NCBI RefSeq assembly: GCF_022701255.1
Contig: NZ_CP031705.1
Location: forward strand, 1,240,001-1,304,000
Source: Microcoleus vaginatus HSN003
Lineage (GTDB): Bacteria > Cyanobacteriota > Cyanobacteriia > Cyanobacteriales > Microcoleaceae
Reading direction: 5' to 3'
DNA: 64,000 nucleotides
The translations under genes were made by a program, and so were the position numbers. The stretch's first letter is position 1; each line of letters begins with the position of its first letter. Of the stretch, positions 1 to 8,532 are shown one piece after another. The notes beneath the pieces were generated by a model. That model made no database searches. It saw only the letters and a list, made by a program, of their open reading frames with translations, and was not told where the DNA came from.

Positions 1-2
1 CC

Positions 3-308
3 TACCGGGAAAAAACGCGATTAAGTGGCTCAGCTAAGTCTGGTGACAGGTTAAAAATATCCTCTGTTTCTAAGTGGGCTTTCTCGTCTGCGATTGCTGC
101 TAGCCTGCTATTTTTTTGGTCGGGCTACCGTCCGTTTCAGACTGCACAATTGCCAGATGAGGAAATAGCTAAGTTAGAAGCATTTTTAGTTACTAACTGG
201 GAGGGTGTTCTCCATGACTCTCCCCAAGAAACTATGACGGATAGCTCACAAACAGACTGGTTGACTTTCAGCCCTGGTGCTGACAGTGAACCGCCAACAA
301 ATAAGTAA
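3..308 (+). CDS. C-terminal part of a single-pass membrane protein, possible anti-sigma factor (partial)
   Basis: The frame is open from the window edge to a TAA at 306-308. About 23 residues in lies one hydrophobic segment (WAFSSAIAASLLFFWSGY), followed by a roughly 60-residue polar, acidic tail. The gene ends 19 bases before a Spy/CpxP-like gene and is probably in the same transcript. In many bacteria a sigma factor, a membrane anti-sigma factor and a small periplasmic LTxxQ-type protein are encoded together, so an anti-sigma role is inferred from context only. The N-terminal part that would show a zinc-binding or sigma-binding motif is outside the window. Confidence 0.55.
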   Translation, partial: YREKTRLSGSAKSGDRLKISSVSKWAFSSAIAASLLFFWSGYRPFQTAQLPDEEIAKLEAFLVTNWEGVLHDSPQETMTDSSQTDWLTFSPGADSEPPTNK

Positions 309-327
309 TATCAAAGAGGTAATTTTC

Positions 328-813
328 ATGTCAATTCGTCGTATTTCTGCCCTAGCCGTTTTAATGCTGACTCTCGGCAGCACAGTCGCAGCAATAGCAG
401 TTCCTAATCCGCTAGAAGCGGAAACAATTGCCCAAAACCAGCGTCCCAATCGACCCGCTGGCAGGGAAGGTGGGATGTTCGAGAAACTTAATTTAAGCGC
501 AGACCAACAGCAGCAAATGCAGGCAGTTCGCGAGCGGTACAAAGACCAAGTTTCCCAGCGGATGCAAGCAGTCCGCCAAGCCAGACAAGAATTGGACACG
601 ATGATGTCCGGCACGGCAAATGCCAGCGAAATTCGTGAAAAACACCGTCAAATCATCGGATTGAGGCAGCAGTTGGAAGAGGTTCGATTTGAAAGTACAC
701 TCGCAATGCGAGAACTGCTCACAGCCGAACAGCGCAGCCAATTAGCTCAAATGATGCAGCAGCGCCGACAAAATGCTAAAAACCGGATGCAAAACCGTCA
801 AAAAGCGCAGTAA
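328..813 (+). CDS. Spy/CpxP-like periplasmic protein
   Basis: The ATG at 328 is preceded by an AAAGAGGT ribosome-binding site at 313-320; an upstream in-frame start at 277 lies inside the preceding gene and lacks such a site. The product is 161 residues. It has a signal peptide (basic MSIRR, then a hydrophobic ALAVLMLTLGSTVAAIA stretch) and a mature part rich in Gln, Arg and Met. That part is predicted all-helical, with two Spy-like motifs: LNLSADQQQQMQ and, near the end, LTAEQRSQLAQM. Family members act as periplasmic chaperones or stress and metal sensors. The gene follows a probable anti-sigma gene, which fits an envelope-stress unit. A G-C rich hairpin (833-867) follows the stop codon. 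Confidence 0.7.
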   Translation: MSIRRISALAVLMLTLGSTVAAIAVPNPLEAETIAQNQRPNRPAGREGGMFEKLNLSADQQQQMQAVRERYKDQVSQRMQAVRQARQELDTMMSGTANASEIREKHRQIIGLRQQLEEVRFESTLAMRELLTAEQRSQLAQMMQQRRQNAKNRMQNRQKAQ

Positions 814-832
814 TTGACGAGTAGTTTTGAGC

Positions 833-867
833 GAATCGCAGGGTGCGCCTATCACACTCTGCGATTC
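833..867. terminator. Hairpin downstream of the Spy-like gene
   Basis: GAATCGCAGGGTG at 833-845 pairs with CACTCTGCGATTC at 855-867, with one G-T wobble and a 9-base loop. It sits 20 bases after the stop codon. No clear T run follows, so it may be an mRNA-end-protecting hairpin and not a classical terminator. The rest of the gap to 1158 is AT-rich and shows nothing else recognisable. Confidence 0.4.
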
Positions 868-1158
868 ATTGTACGCAGGTAAATGTTAATAAATTCAGGC
901 TTCGATAAAGGCAGGTTTTATGTAATCTATGCGATAGTTGAGTCTCTCCGAAAAAGCAATTCAAAAGCACAAAAATTTTAAGTCGAGGCGATTGCTTTAT
1001 CTTTTTATAACCAGTCTAAAAAAAACAATTTAAATGCGTGCGAGTGCTTGATATATTCCGAATATCAGTATATATTTTCTTGGAGTTAGTGTCGGATTTT
1101 TTTTATAACTCATTTTAAGTTACAGTAATTAGTTGAGAAGTCTCATAAAAATTTCTGG

Positions 1159-1851
1159 ATGAATCTACATAACGATTCGAGTTACATTTATTTACATGGA
1201 TTTGCTTCAAGTCCCGATTCCCTTAAGGCTAAATATTTCCGCGATCGCTTTTCTTACCTAGGAATTGACCTAAAGACTCCTGATCTCAATCAAAAGGATT
1301 TTTCGGGGCTCACTCTCAGCCGCCAATTAAACCAAATAGAAACAGAATTTTTGCCAACCAAATCCTCTCAATCTCTCACAGAAAATGTAAAAAATATCGG
1401 GGAAGTCACCATAATAGGGTCGAGTTTTGGGGGGCTGACAGCGGCTTGGTTGGCCCAGCGACAATTGTCAGTACAGCAAATAGTTTTGTTAGCGCCGGCT
1501 TTTGAATTTATCTCCCACTGGCTGCCACTGTTGGGACAGCAACAGTTAGAAAAGTGGCAGTCTGAGAAATATCTGCCCGTTTACCACTACGGCGAACAGG
1601 GTTATCTGCCACTGCATTATCAGTTTTTGGCAGATATGGCTCAATACCCTGAACAAAAATTAATGCGTTCCGTGCCTACGTTAATTCTTCACGGCAAGCA
1701 TGATACAATAATACCGATTCAAGCTAGCAGAAATTTTGCCGCTAACCGTCCCTGGGTGCAATTAATCGAATTAGAAGATGATCATTCTTTGGGAAATGTC
1801 CTAGCGGAAATGTGGGAAGCGATTCAAAAGTTTTGCCAATTCAAAAATTAA
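1159..1851 (+). CDS. YqiA/YcfP-type alpha/beta-hydrolase (esterase)
   Basis: This 230-residue protein has the alpha/beta-hydrolase layout of the small YqiA/YcfP esterase family. The oxyanion-type YLHGFASSP motif is near the N-terminus (about residues 11-19). The nucleophile elbow GSSFGG has its Ser at residue 89. The acid is Asp182 in HGKHDTIIP and the catalytic His is residue 209 in DDHSLG. Length is close to the family norm of about 190-230. It is cytosolic, with no signal peptide; the substrate is unknown, and members hydrolyse short acyl esters or CoA thioesters in vitro. The polyphosphate glucokinase gene starts 32 bases downstream and may be cotranscribed. Confidence 0.8.
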   Translation: MNLHNDSSYIYLHGFASSPDSLKAKYFRDRFSYLGIDLKTPDLNQKDFSGLTLSRQLNQIETEFLPTKSSQSLTENVKNIGEVTIIGSSFGGLTAAWLAQRQLSVQQIVLLAPAFEFISHWLPLLGQQQLEKWQSEKYLPVYHYGEQGYLPLHYQFLADMAQYPEQKLMRSVPTLILHGKHDTIIPIQASRNFAANRPWVQLIELEDDHSLGNVLAEMWEAIQKFCQFKN

Positions 1852-1883
1852 AATTTGACCAACTTGCAAGTCTTAACAATCAA

Positions 1884-2591
1884 ATGACTGAACAAGATCG
1901 ATCGACTCGCACCTTAGCCGTTGACATTGGCGGAAGTGGCATCAAAGTTATGGTGTTGGACAATGAAGGCCAACCCCAAACGGAACGCAGCCGTTTAGAA
2001 ACGCCTCAACCACCGAAACCGGAACCGATACTAGAGGCGATCGCCTCTTTAGCAAGCGGACAAGGGGAATTTGACCGAGTATCCGTCGGTTTCCCAGGCG
2101 TCGTGCGTCTAGGCGTCATCAAAACCGCAGTGAATTTAGAGCCCTCTTGGATAGATTTTGACCTAGAAACTACCCTCAAAGATCGCTTGGGAAAACCTGT
2201 GCGAGTGGCTAACGATGCCGATATTCAAGGATTGGGAGCAATTGCTGGGACGGGGGTAGAATTAGTAATTACCCTGGGCACAGGTTTCGGTTCTGCCTTA
2301 TTTGTCGATGGTATCTTGGTGCCCAATTTAGAATTAGGACATCACCCGTTTCGCAAAGGGGAAACTTACGAACAGCAATTAGGGCGATCGGCATTAGATA
2401 CAGTCGGTTCCAAACGATGGAATCGCCGTCTAGAAAAAGCGCTCACCTCTGTGCAAAATCTCTTTAACTGCGATCGCATTTACATCGGCGGCGGCAATAC
2501 TAAAAAGATTGCTTTTGAGTTACCGCCACAGGTTAAAATAGTACCAAATGTGAGCGGTTTATTGGGCGGGATTGCTTTGTGGCGCGATTGA
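1884..2591 (+). CDS. ppgK: Polyphosphate glucokinase (ROK family)
   Basis: The product transfers phosphate from polyphosphate (or ATP) to glucose, giving glucose-6-phosphate in the cytosol. The 235-residue protein starts with the actin-fold phosphate-1 motif LAVDIGGSGIKVMVLD. It continues with GFPGVV, the sugar/catalytic segment VANDADIQGLGA, the phosphate-2 segment TLGTGFGSALFVDG and a C-terminal IGGGNTKKI. The order and the ELGHHPFRKGETYE segment fit the PpgK branch of ROK kinases; ROK repressors are excluded because there is no N-terminal HTH. I chose the ATG at 1884 because the longer frame from 1812 overlaps the upstream esterase and lacks family similarity. It could help recycle glucose released from glycogen or sucrose. 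Confidence 0.82.
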   Translation: MTEQDRSTRTLAVDIGGSGIKVMVLDNEGQPQTERSRLETPQPPKPEPILEAIASLASGQGEFDRVSVGFPGVVRLGVIKTAVNLEPSWIDFDLETTLKDRLGKPVRVANDADIQGLGAIAGTGVELVITLGTGFGSALFVDGILVPNLELGHHPFRKGETYEQQLGRSALDTVGSKRWNRRLEKALTSVQNLFNCDRIYIGGGNTKKIAFELPPQVKIVPNVSGLLGGIALWRD

Positions 2592-2627
2592 ATAAACGGT
2601 GTGGTCAAAATGCCCATCAATAATCAA

Positions 2628-2692
2628 AGAAACCGGATTTTTTGCTGGGATTAAAGGCAATAATCCCGTCTTTCGGTAAAAACCCGGTTTCT
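2628..2692. repeat. AGAAACCGG...CCGGTTTCT inverted repeat
   Basis: AGAAACCGG at 2628-2636 is the reverse complement of CCGGTTTCT at 2684-2692, and an internal GGGATTA/TAATCCC pair extends the fold. The same word, with small variations, occurs at 8347-8409 and 17671-17701, so it is a dispersed palindromic family in this genome. Confidence 0.6.
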
Positions 2693-2766
2693 GAATCCAC
2701 CACTGTTGATTGGGTTTTTGGCTTGTGGGGTAGCTGAACCCCCGAAAAGGATCGTCGTTTAAAAAA

Positions 2767-3054
2767 TTATTCGTTCATCGGATCGCGGTAGCGTTTGGGT
2801 TCATCCTTGCGAAACAGATTCGCTAAACCGAGGACGCCCAATAAACCCAAAGCACCCCAATGATTGTTGTCTTCCTTGCTTTCTTGAAGGGGAGTTCTGT
2901 CTAAAACAACTCCATTAGAAGAATCAGTATTATTCTGTGCCGGAGCTGACTGCGTTTGAGCTGAGGCAGGCATAGCTGAAGGGAGAACAGCCAAACTCAA
3001 AGCTATTAGGGTAGCAGCGGTATTTTTAGATAGAGCGGAAGGCTTGACTTTCAT
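2767..3054 (-). CDS. Small exported protein with C-terminal WGxxGxxG motif
   Basis: The 95-residue product starts at the ATG ending at 3054, preceded (on this strand) by TGGAGA. It carries a signal peptide (LIALSLAVLPSAMPASAQT), a low-complexity Gln/Asn/Ser linker, and a C-terminal hydrophobic WGALGLLGVLGLANLF segment followed by basic residues. This resembles the WGxxGxxG sorting-type tail of many cyanobacterial and other bacterial small exported proteins. The function of those proteins is unknown. The longer frame up to 3120 has no ribosome-binding site. Confidence 0.55.
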   Translation of the reverse strand: MKVKPSALSKNTAATLIALSLAVLPSAMPASAQTQSAPAQNNTDSSNGVVLDRTPLQESKEDNNHWGALGLLGVLGLANLFRKDEPKRYRDPMNE

Positions 3055-3237
3055 ACTGGGTCTCCAAATATCAGCAGTTACTTTATTAAAAGTATCAATT
3101 TGCCACAGCCGACGCATCAATCGATCGACAGAAACTAAATCCCGCCTCTCCTCTTGCTTTCGAGATAGAACAAGCTCTATGCTAAGTTCAGATGCTTGTA
3201 AGCAAATTATCTAAAATAAAAAGTAGTAAATTATACC

Positions 3238-4427
3238 ATGCTTCCATTTATCCGAAAAGACTTAGCCGAACTTACCGCATACACTCCCCATCCGGGCGGC
3301 ACATCAGGAGAACCAGCGCACTCGGAAAGTGCGATCGATCGCCTCGACACCAACGAATGCCCCTACGACTTGCCAGAGGAATTAAAAAAAAAGCTAGCTT
3401 GGACTTACCAGCAGTTAATTGAGACAAATCGCTATCCCGACGGAGGCCACGCAGCGCTCAAAGAGGATCTCGCCGAATACGTCAATGAATCCCTAAATGT
3501 CCCCCCCGGGCTAGGGGGGTTACACTGCCCAAAACCGCCATTACAGCCGACAATATTTCTGTGGGCAACGGTTCCGACGAACTAATTAGATCCATCTTAA
3601 TAGCTACTTGTTTAGGCGGTACCGGCTCTATTTTGGTAGCGAATCCCACCTTTTCGATGTATGGAATAATCGCCCAAGCCCTCGGCATTCCCGTTGTGAG
3701 TGTTGGGCGGAAAGAGGAGAATTTTGAAATCGATATCGAGGCGGCTAAAAGGGCGATCCTCTCCGAGGGCTGCGCTAACGACCAAAATCAAAATCCCCCC
3801 GTGCGCGCCGTCTTTGTCGTTCATCCCAATTCCCCTACAGCCAATGCTTTGACAACCGATGAAATAGAATGGTTGTCAACTTTACCCGAAGAGATATTAG
3901 TAGTAATTGACGAAGCCTATTTTGAATTCAGCCAAAATACTTTAGCCGACCAATTGCACAACCACCCGAATTGGATAATTTTACGCACATTTTCCAAGGC
4001 ATTTCGACTGGCCTCAATGAGAGTCGGATATGCGATCGCCCATCCCGAACTCGCCACCGCCTTAGAAAAAATCCGCCTCCCCTACAACCTCCCCAGTTTT
4101 TCGCAAACCGCAGCCGAGTTGGCTCTAGCCCAACGGCAGTTATTGCTAGCAACCATTCCCGAAACTCTATCAGAAAGAGCCAAATTAATTGCAGCGCTAA
4201 CTCAGCATCAAAAATTGCAAGTTTGGCCGAGTGCGGCTAACTTCGTTTACCTGCGGGTGAAAGCTAGTGAGGGCGAATCTGCCGAACAGGAACACCAACA
4301 AATCATGCAGCAGCTAAAAGAGCGAGGTACTTTAATTCGCCATACTGGGGGAGGTTTGCGAATTACGGTGGGCAGTCCCGAGGAAAATCAGCGCACAGTC
4401 GATCGAATCGCAGCGATTTTGAATTGA
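3238..4427 (+). pseudogene. hisC: Histidinol-phosphate aminotransferase, frameshifted
   Basis: HisC is the PLP-dependent transaminase converting imidazole-acetol phosphate to histidinol phosphate in histidine synthesis. Residues 1-85 ([18 protein letters not shown]) lie in the frame starting at 3238. The rest ([25 protein letters not shown]-lysine segment [27 protein letters not shown]) is in another frame, readable from about 3540 to 4427. The switch falls in a C7-GGGCTA-G6 palindrome at 3501-3516. The 1190-base span is not a multiple of three, so one base too few or two too many separate the halves. Both halves are otherwise well conserved, so the break is recent or a sequencing error in the homopolymers. 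If it is real, histidine synthesis needs another aminotransferase. Confidence 0.85.
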
Positions 4428-4476
4428 CAAAATTCCTTAAAAAGGGGATGATTTCAAGCAAATTACCATGCCATTT

Positions 4477-5049
4477 TTAATTATCAATCTGTCGGGCCGA
4501 TCGAATAGTCTGGGGAAATACGCCTACTAAAAGTGCCAAAGCTTCATCGGGAATTTCTGTCACCGTTTCCGAATCCAAATATTGTTCAAACTGAGTTAAA
4601 ACCATTTGTGCCCGTTCCAAAGCTGTCGGCTTTGCCGTTAACTGTTCCATTAACCGTACCCACTGTCGCCGAATTCCCAAAGCTTTCTGTCTTTCTTCGG
4701 GAGATTGAGGGCAAACCAAACAAAAATCCCCCACGGGAATCGCCTGCTGAGAGTCAACATCAAAAGCACCCCCAACGGCAGCCCCAGGCCCAGCAAACTC
4801 CGCGTGGAAGCGTTTAATCAAAATTAGACCGTTCCGGCGACGGCTATCTACCATCAACAGCTTGCCGCTGTTGATTTCTACGAGAATGTCAGAGGAGTGG
4901 GGGTGTTTTGTCAAATCTGTGCCAAGGTTTCGATGTCGCAAGCCCAGGTCAGCATAAAGGCCGGCGCGGACAATATAATTAGAGGTAAGATTAGAGCTGG
5001 ATGAAGTATCAATTTTTGGCTCATCCCGCTGCAGATCTAGATTATTCAT
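4477..5049 (-). CDS. Conserved hypothetical protein
   Basis: A 190-residue soluble protein with no signal peptide or membrane segment. The N-terminal 30 residues are polar and probably disordered. A compact middle follows (ILVEINSGKLLMVDSRRRNGLILIKRFHAEF), then a helical C-terminus. I do not recognise a characterised family. Composition and codon use match the neighbours, and the gene has an ATG 37 bases from the divergent DUF2358 gene, so both may share the short promoter region 5050-5086. Confidence 0.65.
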   Translation of the reverse strand: MNNLDLQRDEPKIDTSSSSNLTSNYIVRAGLYADLGLRHRNLGTDLTKHPHSSDILVEINSGKLLMVDSRRRNGLILIKRFHAEFAGPGAAVGGAFDVDSQQAIPVGDFCLVCPQSPEERQKALGIRRQWVRLMEQLTAKPTALERAQMVLTQFEQYLDSETVTEIPDEALALLVGVFPQTIRSARQIDN

Positions 5050-5086
5050 TTAAAGTTATAAATTAATACTGTCACAAGGTGGTAGC

Positions 5087-5533
5087 TTGAGCGCGATCGA
5101 ATATCAAATGCAGGTAGAACAAGCAGTAGACACCCTGAAATCGGATCTGCCGACCCTGTTTGAGAAAGACATCTCCTATGACATCTACACAAAAGATGTT
5201 TATTTTCAAGATCCTGTTAACAAATTTAAAGGAAAAATCAACTATCGCATTATCTTTTGGACTCTGCGATTTCACGGGCAGTTATTCTTTAACGAGATTT
5301 ACTTCGACCTGCACGACGTAAGTCAAACAGCCCCTGATACTATTGTGGCAAATTGGACTGTTCGCGGCGTCCTACGGGTTCCCTGGAAAGCTCGCATCTT
5401 CTTCAACGGCTACTCTACTTATAAACTGGATAAAGACGGCTTAATTTACGAACATATCGACACCTGGGACAGAAAACCCGGAGAGATTTTAAAGCAGTTT
5501 TTCCGCAAGGGGGAGGAGGCGAGCCAAGTATAA
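5087..5533 (+). CDS. DUF2358 (NTF2-like) protein
   Basis: The 148-residue protein matches DUF2358, a small cyanobacterial and plastid family with an NTF2-like alpha+beta fold. Recognisable segments are LKSDLPTLFEKDISYDIYT, VYFQDPVNKFKG, the YxTY-like GYSTYKLDKDGLIYEHIDTWDR, and a basic C-terminus. The function of the family is unknown. A TTG start at 5087 is chosen because AAGGTGG lies at 5076-5082 with four bases spacing; the alternative ATG seven codons on (5108) lacks a good site. Confidence 0.7.
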   Translation: MSAIEYQMQVEQAVDTLKSDLPTLFEKDISYDIYTKDVYFQDPVNKFKGKINYRIIFWTLRFHGQLFFNEIYFDLHDVSQTAPDTIVANWTVRGVLRVPWKARIFFNGYSTYKLDKDGLIYEHIDTWDRKPGEILKQFFRKGEEASQV

Positions 5534-5614
5534 GCTAAAAAGGTCGATCGCCCCAGGCCCTGAGCGCCTGCAACCCAATTAACTTATAATGGCTCAAATA
5601 ATCATCATCCCTCC

Positions 5615-5681
5615 GATTCATTTTCTGCTATTTGTAAATTGCTAAAATGATTGTCGCCTCTGATTCATTTTCTGCTATTTG
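5615..5681. repeat. Direct repeat of 20 bp
   Basis: GATTCATTTTCTGCTATTTG occurs at 5615-5634 and again at 5662-5681, spaced by 47 bases from start to start. It lies just upstream of the fasciclin gene, so it may be a duplicated leader or regulatory segment. Confidence 0.75.
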
Positions 5682-5698
5682 CACTCCTGAAAAACATC

Positions 5699-6112
5699 AT
5701 GGCTGATATTGTCGAGACTGCCACCCATGCCGGTTCTTTCAAAACACTCGTGACTGTTATTGAAGCGGCTGGTTTGTTAGATTTATTGCAAAGTCCGGGC
5801 CCCTACACCGTCTTAGCACCCACTGACGAGGCATTTGCCAAAATTCCTACGAACACTATTACGTCTTGGTTGGAAGACATACCCAAGCTCAAGAAAATTC
5901 TGACTTATCACATTCTGTTTGGCGAGGTACTAACTGAGAACTTGCTTGAGTTAAGTTCTGCAGAAACAGTTGAAGGTTCGGTGGTAGGAATTGATACTTC
6001 TGAGGGCCTTAAAGTGAATGATGCTAAAGTTCTCACTTCCAATATTCTTGCTGACAATGGCGTCATCCATATCATTGATGCGGTGCTAATACCAGCATTG
6101 GTTGCAGCATAA
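5699..6112 (+). CDS. Fasciclin (FAS1) domain protein
   Basis: The 137-residue protein is essentially one FAS1 domain: H1 motif YTVLAPTDEAFAKIP (about residues 36-50), central LTYHIL, and H2-like segment ADNGVIHIIDAVLIP at the C-terminus. FAS1 domains mediate adhesion or carbohydrate binding. There is no signal peptide if translation starts at the ATG at 5699. An in-frame upstream start at 5651 would add a hydrophobic LIHFLLFALL stretch, but it overlaps the duplicated leader and has no ribosome-binding site. Single-domain cytosolic-looking FAS1 proteins are common in cyanobacteria. Confidence 0.85.
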   Translation: MADIVETATHAGSFKTLVTVIEAAGLLDLLQSPGPYTVLAPTDEAFAKIPTNTITSWLEDIPKLKKILTYHILFGEVLTENLLELSSAETVEGSVVGIDTSEGLKVNDAKVLTSNILADNGVIHIIDAVLIPALVAA

Positions 6113-6181
6113 TAAAACTTGAGGCATCTCTAAATTTAGTAGGGTGCTAATGGGCGCACCTTACACTTTAAACTAGAGAAC

Positions 6182-6293
6182 TTACGCAAGTGTCACAATT
6201 AGTAAGGTGCCTCAGAACCAAAACCATCGATCATCCGTCCCTAACTCGGTCTGACGCACCCTACAAGTCTATTAAAGCGTGACACTTGCGTAA
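6182..6293. repeat. MITE-like element with 15-bp terminal inverted repeats
   Basis: TTACGCAAGTGTCAC at 6182-6196 and GTGACACTTGCGTAA at 6279-6293 are perfect inverted repeats bounding 112 bases. A secondary GGTGC/GCACC pairing lies inside. No coding capacity is seen. The layout is that of a non-autonomous miniature element; no transposase with matching ends was seen in the window. Confidence 0.6.
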
Positions 6294-6301
6294 TTGCTGA
6301 A

Positions 6302-7768
6302 CTACTTATCCGAACCTAAAATCAAGCCAGAGCGTGCCGGCAGCATCAATTCTAACTGCCGAGTTTCCCCTTCACCTTTCCAAACAAACTCGCCTTTACC
6401 ATACAGCAATTTATCGTGAGGAGATTTCAAATTAGCTGGCTCAAAGCTAATATTAGCTGCTTCTGTCGCGACATTGACAGCAACAACTATTTCCTCATCT
6501 CCCAAAATTCGGGCAAAAACGTAAACCGTTCCTTCAGCAAACAGAACTTGGTACGATCCAGTGCGGAGGGCAGCGTATTTGTGCCGCAAAGCTATCAACT
6601 GCTTGTGGTAATCTAAAACATCAAGTTCCCAGCTAGCTTGTAAGGGAAAACCGCGGCGAGAATCGGGATCGAGAGCACCGGGCAAACCAACTTCATCGCC
6701 GTAGTAAATGCTAGGAGCTCCGGGAAAAGTTAACAGCAGCAAATTAGCGAGTTCGACGCTAGCTTTATCGCCTCCAGCAATTGTTAACAACCTCGCGGTA
6801 TCGTGACTGGCTAACAAGTTGAGTTGAGTTAGCTGTATTTCCCAAGGATATAATTCCAAAACCTGCTGAATTTTGTCGCCGTACTCTTTAGCCAAAAGCG
6901 CCGGATAGGGATAGTAAGAACGGCCTTCAAGTTGAGCTAAATCAACCCTGTCGCCCGCTGCAAAAGCAATAGTCGGCGCAGCAAACAAATAATTCATCAC
7001 CCCGTCAAATTGAGTACCGTCGAGCCATTCTCTCGCATCTTCCCAAACTTCGCCGACAATGTAAGCTTCGGGGTTAACTGCTTTCACTCGATCTCGAAAT
7101 TCCTGCCAAAATCCCGGGGTTTTAATTTCAAAAGGAACGTCCAGTCGCCAGCCATCAATGCCGAATTTAATCCAATATTCGGCGATTTCCATGATGTATT
7201 CTCGCACTTCTGGATTGTCGTGATTGAATTCAGGAAGTGCTCGATTGCCGTCCCAACCGGCATAGTTAGCAGGAAAATTGCCGTCGTAGGCGGATAGCGG
7301 CCAGCCTTCAATTTTAAACCAATCCACCCAAGGAGAATTGGGGCCGTTTTCGAGGATGTCGTGAAAGAAGAAAAAGCCGCGGCTGGCGTGGTTGAATACG
7401 CCGTCGAGGACAACTTTGATATTGCGATCATGGGCGGCGTCTAGAAGCTCTTTAAAAGCTGGATTGCCACCCAACATCGGATCGACTTGATAGTAGTCGT
7501 GGGTATGGTAGCGGTGATTGCAGGCAGACTGAAATATGGGGGTGAAATAAATTGCGTTAATGCCTATGTCTTGCAAGTAGTCTAGCTGTTCCATCACGCC
7601 CCACAAGTCGCCGCCTTTGTAGCCTTGCAGGGTGGGGATTGCGTGCCATTCTTCCCACATGAAGTTTTGCAGCATACGTTTGCGGGGCTGTTTGCTTTTG
7701 GCGAAGCGATCGGGGAATATTTGGTAGAAGACCGCGTGTTTAACCCAGTCCGGCGTTTGAATTTGCAT
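6302..7768 (-). CDS. GH13 alpha-amylase family enzyme (neopullulanase/maltogenic-type)
   Basis: A 488-residue (beta/alpha)8 glycoside hydrolase. It begins directly with WVKHAVFYQIFPDRF and lacks the N-terminal carbohydrate-binding domain common in neopullulanases and cyclomaltodextrinases. Conserved GH13 elements are DGVFNH (region I), GWRLDVP with nucleophile Asp210, GEVWED with acid/base Glu240, and ASHD with Asp323 as transition-state stabiliser. It probably cleaves alpha-1,4 (and perhaps alpha-1,6) bonds in malto-oligosaccharides or glycogen fragments in the cytosol. It faces away from glgC, 764 bases away. The exact specificity cannot be read from sequence. Confidence 0.88.
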   Translation of the reverse strand: MQIQTPDWVKHAVFYQIFPDRFAKSKQPRKRMLQNFMWEEWHAIPTLQGYKGGDLWGVMEQLDYLQDIGINAIYFTPIFQSACNHRYHTHDYYQVDPMLGGNPAFKELLDAAHDRNIKVVLDGVFNHASRGFFFFHDILENGPNSPWVDWFKIEGWPLSAYDGNFPANYAGWDGNRALPEFNHDNPEVREYIMEIAEYWIKFGIDGWRLDVPFEIKTPGFWQEFRDRVKAVNPEAYIVGEVWEDAREWLDGTQFDGVMNYLFAAPTIAFAAGDRVDLAQLEGRSYYPYPALLAKEYGDKIQQVLELYPWEIQLTQLNLLASHDTARLLTIAGGDKASVELANLLLLTFPGAPSIYYGDEVGLPGALDPDSRRGFPLQASWELDVLDYHKQLIALRHKYAALRTGSYQVLFAEGTVYVFARILGDEEIVVAVNVATEAANISFEPANLKSPHDKLLYGKGEFVWKGEGETRQLELMLPARSGLILGSDK

Positions 7769-8532
7769 ACACTTTTTCTAGCTTTTAGGGGTTAGGCTAC
7801 AGTAGCAGAGGTTTCTAGGGTATCTAACTTTTGGTAGAGAATAGACATTTTATCCCATTTTATCGATCGACAAATTGTAAAATATTACACAAATGTGCAG
7901 TCAATTTAAGGTTGAAAACTGACTCTACCTAGAAATTTATCGTCCCGGCGGCCTACGCTTCCTGAGTGCTGTGGAGTCGCACAAACTCACATAACAGGAA
8001 CGCCAATAAAAAGAACCGACTCCCACTCAAGCACAACCAGAGCGCGCTTTAGAGGCCAATAGAGCGTCAGCGGGCGTGGCGGTGCGATCGCGACCTGCCT
8101 TGAAAAAGAACAACAGCGCCATGAGCCGGGAGCGATAAATTGCCAAAACGGGGAATTTACCCAAAAAACTTGTTATTAACAGCCCAAACCCCGAACCTTA
8201 TTCTTTTGTTAAACTGCCCTTATTTATTGAGGGTTATTTTAACTCACAACTCCCAACTTTTTTAAATATCCATTATGGATTGAGGGATATTTTAACTCAC
8301 AAATCAAAAGCCATAACTCCAGCCCCGGAAACACTCCTACTCTTCTAAACCGGGTTTTTTAACTCTTATTGAGGGTCTGAAAAAGTATTTGGATTAAACA
8401 ACCCGGTTTCTGTGTAAGCGACTCAACTCAAAACTCAAAACTCAAAACTTCCTTGCTCCCCCCCCTTGTCAAGAAGCCCTCACCGTCCGACACTGTACTT
8501 GGAGAGTTAACCGACCCTACGGAGAAAGTTCC
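7769..8532. other. Long intergenic region between the GH13 gene and glgC
   Basis: No credible gene is seen. It contains an imperfect direct repeat, ATTGAGGGTTATTTTAACTC near 8226 and ATTGAGGGATATTTTAACTC near 8279, both followed by ACAA, with a third partial copy (TTATTGAGGGT) near 8367. An inverted AAACCGGGTT/AACCCGGTTT pair lies at 8347-8409. The repeats may hold regulatory sites or a leader for glgC. Confidence 0.5.
8347..8409. repeat. AAACCGGGTT...AACCCGGTTT inverted repeat
   Basis: AAACCGGGTT at 8347-8356 and AACCCGGTTT at 8400-8409 are exact inverse copies. They belong to the same dispersed family as 2628-2692 and 17671-17701. Confidence 0.6.
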
